Shown in pieces: positions 14,280-18,656 of a DNA stretch of 18,656 nt. How positions within the stretch are numbered: the stretch's first letter is position 1; every line of letters begins with the position of its first letter. This DNA comes from JAFDVL01 sp043736395. GTDB lineage: Bacteria; Acidobacteriota; Blastocatellia; RBC074. The notes under the pieces were generated by a model that did not search any database, was not told the origin of the DNA, and worked only from the letters and a program-made list of their open reading frames with translations. The stretch is taken from the NCBI GenBank assembly GCA_043736395.1, contig JAYTCQ010000347.1, forward strand, positions 1-18,656. The letters run 5' to 3'. The position numbers and the translations under genes are program-made.

Positions 14280-15368
14280 ATGAAGCGCAATAAAATAACA
14301 ATGCCCATATTACTCCTAATTTGTTGCCTTGCACTTTGGTTTGGCTCATGCACAAAGCAAGAAGGACGAGTAAGCTCATCGCTCTTCATAAGGGGGCCTT
14401 CTTCTGCTCAAAGCTCCGGCGTTAAAAAACAGGATACTTCTGATGCAAAGCCACCTCTCTGTGGAAGGTTTCCTTTCTCAGTAGTGGATACTCATGCCCA
14501 TCCCATCTTTCCCATTCCAGAGCAAGAATTTAAAGAGATTAGCCCCGAGGGAATGCACTTTCTGAAGGCCACGCCGGATGAGAAGGCCAAGATTCTGAAG
14601 CAAGAGATGGCCCGGAGTGGGGTGGGGACAATCTTACTCTATGGTCAACTCAACGGCGGGGTGAAAGATCCGCTTGGGATAGAGGGAGCCTTTAACGTAG
14701 CGCGATTGCTTCCGGGGGCAAGAGTTGTTGGGGCTATCGATCCTCAACACCTTAAAGAGCGAGGATACATGGACGCTGTAAGAAAGCAAATCACTGCGCA
14801 TATTAATGAGGTGGTAGGGTTAAAGGCATATCTTGGATATATCCCTTATCCTGTCGATCATCCAGGGTATCAGGTGTTTTATAAACTCGCCGGGGAATTC
14901 AATATACCTGTTATCCTTCATACGGGTGATGTCTGGTCTCATAAAGGGCTCTTGGAATATTCCTTTCCATTAAAGGTCGACACCATGGCCGTCAAATTTA
15001 GGAATACTAAGTTCGTTATGGCCCACTTCGGAGTTCCATGGTTTGACTTTGTTAAGGAGATAGTTTTCAAGAATGAGAATGTTTATGCGGATCTTTCTGG
15101 GCTTGTCGTCCTAGATGAGGACGGGGCAAAAAGTCTCCTGTCCGGCCCGCTACCTAAAGCTATTCCTCTAGTCGACCTCGAAGCCCTTAAGAAGGCATTG
15201 ATCGTTGCCGATTCCTGGTCGAGGATTACGTTCGGAAGTGATTTTCCTCTTGCTCCGATTGAGGCTGGTCGATGTGTCGTAGATACGTTAATTCCTGCCG
15301 AACACCGTGAGAAAGTTTTCCGAACCAACGCTGAAAAGCTATTTCGACTTAATGAACAGAATCGATAA
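14280..15368 (+). CDS. Lipoprotein amidohydrolase (Amidohydro_2-like)
   Basis: This 362-residue protein has a signal peptide ending FGSC (lipidated Cys24). The mature enzyme shows metal-dependent TIM-barrel hydrolase landmarks in order: VVDTHAHP (the HxH pair), GLKAYLGYIPY (possible bridging Lys), PVILHTGDVW (His), FVMAHFGVPW (His) and ITFGSDFPLAP (catalytic Asp). This order matches PF04909 amidohydrolases, many of which are decarboxylases or hydrolases; the substrate is unknown. A GTG at 14259 is in frame, but the ATG at 14280 starts the signal peptide and follows AGGAA. A membrane-anchored member is less usual than the common cytoplasmic ones. It is the gene of cassette 7. GC content looks a little higher than in the cassettes before it. 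Confidence 0.87.
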   Translation: MKRNKITMPILLLICCLALWFGSCTKQEGRVSSSLFIRGPSSAQSSGVKKQDTSDAKPPLCGRFPFSVVDTHAHPIFPIPEQEFKEISPEGMHFLKATPDEKAKILKQEMARSGVGTILLYGQLNGGVKDPLGIEGAFNVARLLPGARVVGAIDPQHLKERGYMDAVRKQITAHINEVVGLKAYLGYIPYPVDHPGYQVFYKLAGEFNIPVILHTGDVWSHKGLLEYSFPLKVDTMAVKFRNTKFVMAHFGVPWFDFVKEIVFKNENVYADLSGLVVLDEDGAKSLLSGPLPKAIPLVDLEALKKALIVADSWSRITFGSDFPLAPIEAGRCVVDTLIPAEHREKVFRTNAEKLFRLNEQNR

Positions 15369-15401
15369 GCGCTAGTTTTCTCTGCTAGAATTTCAAATAA
15401 G

Positions 15402-15473
15402 ATGGGCTTTAAAAAGACTTGGGAGCTTTTCAATAACAAGCAGCTTGAAGCGGAAGCTCCAGTAACGAGATAA
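15402..15473 (+). CDS. Possible 23-aa ORF in cassette 7 tail
   Basis: ATG at 15402 to TAA at 15473 reads MGFKKTWELFNNKQ and then LEAEAPVTR. The composition is protein-like, but there is no Shine-Dalgarno. The same DNA contains the inverted repeat GGAGCTT/AAGCTCC (15422-15428, 15454-15460). It may be chance, a remnant or a terminator-like hairpin. The remaining non-coding parts of 15369-15510 show nothing else. Confidence 0.2.
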   Translation: MGFKKTWELFNNKQLEAEAPVTR

Positions 15474-15510
15474 AGATTTTGCTAGGACTTTCTCTTGCGT
15501 TTGGAAACCA

Positions 15511-15601
15511 GCCTAACATCCATTGCACCGTAGCCGCGCCAACGGATGCTGTAAGTAACAACCAAAACTATAGGCGCGGCACGGTGAACTTGTCGTTAGA
15601 C
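15511..15601 (+). repeat. attC-like site 8
   Basis: The boxes are GCCTAAC (15511-15517) and GTTAGAC (15595-15601), both close to consensus. The arms CACCGT-A-GCCGCGCC and GGCGCGGCACGGTG pair with the single unpaired A. The arms are almost the same as those of sites 2 and 3. Confidence 0.92.
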
Positions 15602-15745
15602 AGCTTAAGATGTGCAAGAGTTGGAGCTATACTCAAGGCGGAGCAATCGGTGGCGGAGGGATTCAAGGCAATAATTATATCCTCCTTCCTTGGTCTACCG
15701 GCTGCCCAAGGTTTTACCATTCTTGACAACCTTGGTAATTTCAAT

Positions 15746-16570
15746 ATGACTGTCAACATGAAAGTGGTTAGGCAACTCCGGCGCAGTGTACCCCGAATCC
15801 TCTGGAAATACTGTGGTACGCTGGCGCTACCGCTGTTGACGGATATGCGAGTCAAGCTTGCTTGCCCGAACGAGTTCAACGACCCATTCGAGTTTACGCC
15901 TGCCATGTATAATTCAGTGACAGTGACTGACTTAGAGCGTTTTTACGCCGATCCAGAGTGGGTGGCTCACTGGCAACCACCTACTCTTCCACCGGACAGA
16001 GATGATCGCCGACGCATGTTGGAGGCAGGCGCGGATGTCATGTCCCAAACTGGATTTGAGATCGCCCAAGAGGAACTCGATCGCATCAGTAGCAAGTATG
16101 CTGTGCTTTGCCTGTCTTCCGACCCAGATAGTATTTTGATGTGGTCCCATTATGCTCAGAACCACCGCGGGTTCGTGGTTGGGATCGCCCACCGGCGCTT
16201 GGGATCAATTCCGTTTTTTCCGGTCGAATATTCATCACGTCGGGTCAGTTTCAAGGCTACGACTCCGCTAAAGGTCAACCCGAACGTCCGTGCCCTCGAT
16301 ATATTCCGGCGAAAGTCAGCTTGTTGGGCTTATGAGAAGGAATTCCGCACCATCTGGAAATTGTCAGATTTAATCTGTGGGACGATTGGACCCAACGAAG
16401 CGTTCTTCCTCCCTTTACTTCCGGCATCCATCGTCGAAGTTCGACTCGGTTATCGATGCCCTCCGGAGTTGGAAGCTGGCATTCGTGAGGCGTTGACAAC
16501 TCACAATTGCCCTGCTCTCGTGAGACGGACCAGCCTCCACCGTCGCGCGTACCGTCTTTTGTATGATTGA
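15746..16570 (+). CDS. DUF2971 protein
   Basis: From the chosen ATG this is 274 residues. DUF2971 hallmarks are present: ILWKYCGTLALPLLTDMRVK, then FNDPFE (44-49), CLSSDPDSILMWSHYAQNHR (MWSHYA at 132-137) and CWAYEKEFRTIWK. DUF2971 proteins are cytoplasmic, of unknown function, and are often seen in accessory or defence-linked regions. The start is uncertain. The frame is open back through the attC site to 15479; ATGs at 15746 and 15758 have weak ribosome-binding sites, while a GTG at 15650 has a good AAGGCGGAG before it and would add 32 residues. I chose 15746 because the domain begins shortly after. It is the gene of cassette 8, with a roughly 145-base leader. Confidence 0.8.
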   Translation: MTVNMKVVRQLRRSVPRILWKYCGTLALPLLTDMRVKLACPNEFNDPFEFTPAMYNSVTVTDLERFYADPEWVAHWQPPTLPPDRDDRRRMLEAGADVMSQTGFEIAQEELDRISSKYAVLCLSSDPDSILMWSHYAQNHRGFVVGIAHRRLGSIPFFPVEYSSRRVSFKATTPLKVNPNVRALDIFRRKSACWAYEKEFRTIWKLSDLICGTIGPNEAFFLPLLPASIVEVRLGYRCPPELEAGIREALTTHNCPALVRRTSLHRRAYRLLYD

Positions 16571-16607
16571 CAGAATAGGGTTGATTGAAATTATCGCCTG
16601 CATCAAG

Positions 16608-16627
16608 GTCTAACTGGAGCGTTAGGC
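16608..16627 (+). repeat. Collapsed attC-like site 9
   Basis: GTCTAAC (16608-16614) and GTTAGGC (16621-16627) are both good attC boxes, but only six bases (TGGAGC) separate them. The inner arms and loop, normally about 70 bases, are missing. It lies exactly where a site is expected, between the DUF2971 gene and the next cassette. Confidence 0.65.
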
Positions 16628-16667
16628 ACTCAATAGCAATCAATCAGCTATTTGAATAAGAGGAAAT

Positions 16668-17405
16668 ATGGACAACACCAAGTATAGCCTTAATGATATA
16701 ACGAAAGAATTCACTCCGACAGAACTTGCGTTGCTTGAACTCACAGACGATGGCGAAGACCATCCATATGATGTTTACAAGTACTCTATTTCACCTGTGA
16801 TCTTGACCTCAAAAGATGCTTATTCTTGGGCAGGGATTATTGCACTAGCATTGGAAAGTAATCCACTGCTTGACGAAAGTAATATTCGGGATGCTTGCAA
16901 AGCTATCATCAGTAAGAATCGTGAAAATTTGTCCAACTTTTATTTCCCATCCCAGTGGAGTAATCCTGGAGCATACCCAGGCCATGACCTAAAATACGAT
17001 ATGCTGACCCACTTAGGCCTTACTCCCAATGCGATCCTTGATGTATATCAAAATATAGATTCTGCCTACGATAGCTTGATAGATAAAGAGTTGATTTCAG
17101 ACCCAATCGATGCAGTGATTGGTGGCCTGGGTATCGCAGTCCTTGGCGTTATTCCCACTGGATTTACCACAAAAAAAGAAAAAGGTCGGGTGACGTACCG
17201 TAAAATTGAAGCATTGTTTTGGTCATACGAGCAGGAGCGAGAAAAGTCTGGTGCCGAAACAAGAAGCATACATTTCAAAGTGTGGAAGATTGTGAAGATC
17301 TTTAAGTCCCATTTTGTCGATAGCATGAAAGAAGCTTTTGAGGAGCTTCTAGGCGAAAAAGAAAAGAAATCAAAGAAATCAAATGACACTAAAGAAGCGG
17401 GATAA
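16668..17405 (+). CDS. Uncharacterised 245-aa cassette protein
   Basis: I do not recognise this protein. It has no signal peptide. The N-terminal part (FTPTELALLELTDDGEDHPY) leads into a helical domain with conserved-looking aromatic segments (FYFPSQWSNPGAYPGHDLKY). A hydrophobic stretch (DAVIGGLGIAVLGVIPTGF, about 146-164) could be a buried helix or a single membrane span. The C-terminus is a lysine/glutamate-rich tail (GEKEKKSKKSNDTKEAG) of low complexity. GAGGA lies close before the ATG. It is the gene of cassette 9, moderately AT-rich like its neighbours. Confidence 0.75.
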   Translation: MDNTKYSLNDITKEFTPTELALLELTDDGEDHPYDVYKYSISPVILTSKDAYSWAGIIALALESNPLLDESNIRDACKAIISKNRENLSNFYFPSQWSNPGAYPGHDLKYDMLTHLGLTPNAILDVYQNIDSAYDSLIDKELISDPIDAVIGGLGIAVLGVIPTGFTTKKEKGRVTYRKIEALFWSYEQEREKSGAETRSIHFKVWKIVKIFKSHFVDSMKEAFEELLGEKEKKSKKSNDTKEAG

Positions 17406-17461
17406 ATCTTTTGATTGCGAGTTTCTCGCAAGAGATGCGGAACATGACAAGTAAAGGCCGT

Positions 17462-17543
17462 GCCTAACACCTATTCAACCGGAGCGCGCGCAATTGGTTG
17501 TTCCAGTGGGTTTGCGCGCGCCCCGGTTAATGGGTTGTTCGGC
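17462..17543 (+). repeat. attC-like site 10
   Basis: The boxes are GCCTAAC (17462-17468) and GTTCGGC (17537-17543). The arms AACCGGAGCGCGCGCAA and TTGCGCGCGCCCCGGTT pair with one A-C mismatch where the other sites have the unpaired A. It has a very stable GC-rich stem. Confidence 0.92.
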
Positions 17544-17580
17544 GTTACCTGTAACTAAGAAACAAGAGGAAATTAAATTA

Positions 17581-18522
17581 GTGGCGGATTTAATTAAATA
17601 CATTTCTTTTTATGAAGATAAAGATAGAAATTTAATTTCATCACTTTGCAAAGAGCCAACAGCACCAAAGAGTTGTGGAAATAATTGGCTTTACTATAAG
17701 TGCGCATGTCGTTATGGATGGCTCCGCTACTGGGATGGAAAAACTTTTATTCCAATTACTTCCCGTCCAAGCTTAGATGGAGCATATGCATTTGTTCGCC
17801 CTTTAGGTTCAGAGGTTCCCAATACTACATCGAATCTTGCGCAGGAATATGTCAGAATGACAGGCAAACCTGTAGTTATTAAAAATATAAGCGAGGAAGT
17901 TTTCGTTGAATTGTTAAATTATGGGTTCGAGGATTACCATCCCTCTGATGGTTGGTCTCCGTCATATCGCTATGATGAAGAAAACTATCCAGAAATTACT
18001 GTGAACGCTGCACATTACGTGAGTGAAAAAAAGACAAGAAATTTTAGGGAAAAACTACGCAAAGGCCGTAAAATTGTCCTGCAAATGGAAGCCATAAATA
18101 CCGTTGCTCATCGAGAAGAAATGCTACAGATTTTACATCTTTGGGCTAAGAATTATTACTCACGTTATCCCAGTGGAGGAGAAACAGAAAGCAGCCTTAT
18201 GCATATTTACTTATCTTTTGCTTTCGAGATTGATAATCAAGGATGGCTTTTTCGTGCTGAGAATAAGGCCGTCGGATTTATTATTGAAGCGGCTGGATAT
18301 GAACGGTCAATTGATTTGTATACGGCTATTTATGATCCAGAGTATTCAAAAAAGGAAATAGCTATTCAGATGTACGATATGGTTTTGCATAATGCAGCTA
18401 AACGAAATATCAATCACGTTGGTTTAGGAGGTAGTGAGAAAGAAAATCTCTACAGGTTTAAAAAGTACTTTCGACCATACAAAGAATCAAAGAGATACCA
18501 TGCCGTACTCTACCCTAAATAA
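17581..18522 (+). CDS. FemAB/DUF2156-like acyltransferase
   Basis: From a GTG start this is 313 residues. The C-terminal half has the GNAT/FemAB-like pattern seen in DUF2156 (phosphatidylglycerol lysyltransferase C-terminal) proteins: NFREKLRKGRK, then LQILHLWAKNYY, WLFRAENKAVGFIIEAAG, YTAIYDPEYSKKEIAIQMYD and LGGSEKENLYRFKKYFRP. Such enzymes transfer acyl or aminoacyl groups; the donor and acceptor are unknown. The N-terminal half (residues 1-140) carries a Cys-rich YYKCACRYGWLRYWDGK segment. The frame is open upstream through the attC site to 17494. AAGAGGA at 17560-17566 and the end of the attC favour GTG 17581. There is no signal peptide or membrane segment. It is the gene of cassette 10. 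Confidence 0.72.
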   Translation: MADLIKYISFYEDKDRNLISSLCKEPTAPKSCGNNWLYYKCACRYGWLRYWDGKTFIPITSRPSLDGAYAFVRPLGSEVPNTTSNLAQEYVRMTGKPVVIKNISEEVFVELLNYGFEDYHPSDGWSPSYRYDEENYPEITVNAAHYVSEKKTRNFREKLRKGRKIVLQMEAINTVAHREEMLQILHLWAKNYYSRYPSGGETESSLMHIYLSFAFEIDNQGWLFRAENKAVGFIIEAAGYERSIDLYTAIYDPEYSKKEIAIQMYDMVLHNAAKRNINHVGLGGSEKENLYRFKKYFRPYKESKRYHAVLYPK

Positions 18523-18548
18523 AGTGAAATGAGTTATTGCAGTCTCGC

Positions 18549-18656
18549 GCCGAACATCCATTGCACCGGAATGCCCCAGCCCCCAAAGCGTGGCGGGTGA
18601 GGCGCAGAAACGGTGGCGGGCTTCCAGCGAAGAGAAGAGGGGAGTAAAATAAGCGC
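18549..18656 (+). repeat. Left half of an attC-like site 11
   Basis: GCCGAAC (18549-18555) is followed by ATCCATTGCACCGG-A-ATGCCCC, the same left half as site 5. The expected right arm (GGGGCAT...CCGGTG) and a GTTRRRY box do not appear before the window ends 101 bases later. The site is either longer than its relatives, truncated, or joined to foreign DNA here. Otherwise 18556-18656 shows only GC-rich, gene-free sequence. Confidence 0.6.

Larger units (their letters stand above)
7775..18656 (+). mobile_element. Integron gene-cassette array without visible integrase
   Basis: Eleven attC-like sites separate twelve same-strand genes. Site-to-site spacing is about 0.7-2 kb, each cassette carrying one gene (one carries two) with little spare DNA. 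The sites share box sequences, arm sequences such as ACCGTAGCCGCGCC/GGCGCGGCACGGT and a conserved unpaired A. This pattern is diagnostic of integron cassettes. No tyrosine-recombinase gene and no attI are present, so within this window it is a CALIN. Genes point away from the IS91 side, where an integrase and attI would normally sit; the neighbouring host genes show none. Confidence 0.88.

Noticed and set aside
15610..15726. A 38-codon frame starting ATG just after attC site 8 (MCKSWSYTQGG...)
   Set aside because: It has no ribosome-binding site and no recognisable domain, and it overlaps possible upstream coding sequence of the DUF2971 gene.
15723..15750. Promoter TTGACA with TATGAC at 16-base spacing before the DUF2971 gene
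   Set aside because: The -10 box is weak and it would overlap the chosen start codon; not enough to annotate.
7775..18656. CRISPR array as the explanation of the spaced repeats
   Set aside because: Repeats are 80-115 bp imperfect palindromes separated by whole genes, not short direct repeats with unique spacers.

Overview
The window joins an ordinary stretch of bacterial chromosome (about 1-5,930) to an accessory region that reads as an integron-type gene-cassette array (about 7,775 to the right edge). An IS91-family element (about 5,940-7,770) lies between them. The host genes are a zinc-ribbon membrane protein, a CstA-type transporter, a lipoprotein and an FAD oxidoreductase. Weak Shine-Dalgarno sites and palindromic intergenic repeats suggest an environmental bacterium, possibly Acidobacteriota (Blastocatellia-like). 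That assignment is an impression from gene style, not a measured one.

Left block: four minus-strand genes (zinc-ribbon protein, CstA, lipoprotein, 93-aa protein), then a plus-strand FAD-dependent oxidoreductase. Long inverted repeats fill three of the gaps. Next come a small broken gene (one frameshift and two in-frame stops), a cluster of TTTCTA/TAGAAA palindromes that includes a perfect 26-bp palindrome, and an intact IS91-type HUH (Y2) transposase whose downstream side ends in a strong hairpin.

Right block: twelve plus-strand genes in eleven cassettes, separated by imperfect palindromes of about 80-115 bp. Each palindrome has an RYYYAAC-like left box (often GCCGAAC, GCCTAAC or ATCGAAC), a right GTTAGGC/GTTCGGY-like box, paired inner arms, and in most of them a single unpaired A at the same place. 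These are the hallmarks of attC recombination sites. Several share loop and arm sequence, as in chromosomal integron arrays. No integron integrase or attI is visible. From this window the array is therefore a cluster of attC sites lacking an integrase (CALIN) or the distal part of a larger integron, with IS91 at its upstream edge.

The cassette genes are: three exported NTF2/DUF4440-like proteins (two of them lipoproteins with nearly the same ribosome-binding leader), a membrane-anchored protein of unknown function, a vanadium-haloperoxidase/PAP2-type enzyme behind a highly structured leader, a two-gene cassette (coiled-coil membrane protein plus small secreted protein), a lipoprotein amidohydrolase, a DUF2971 protein, an unrecognised 245-aa protein, and a FemAB/DUF2156-like acyltransferase. 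Seven of the twelve are predicted to be exported or membrane-bound. Nothing indicates that they form one pathway; they look like independent adaptive cargo. The most interesting points are the array itself, its decayed sites (a 20-bp collapsed site and one with ATT instead of GTT), and the IS91/array junction.
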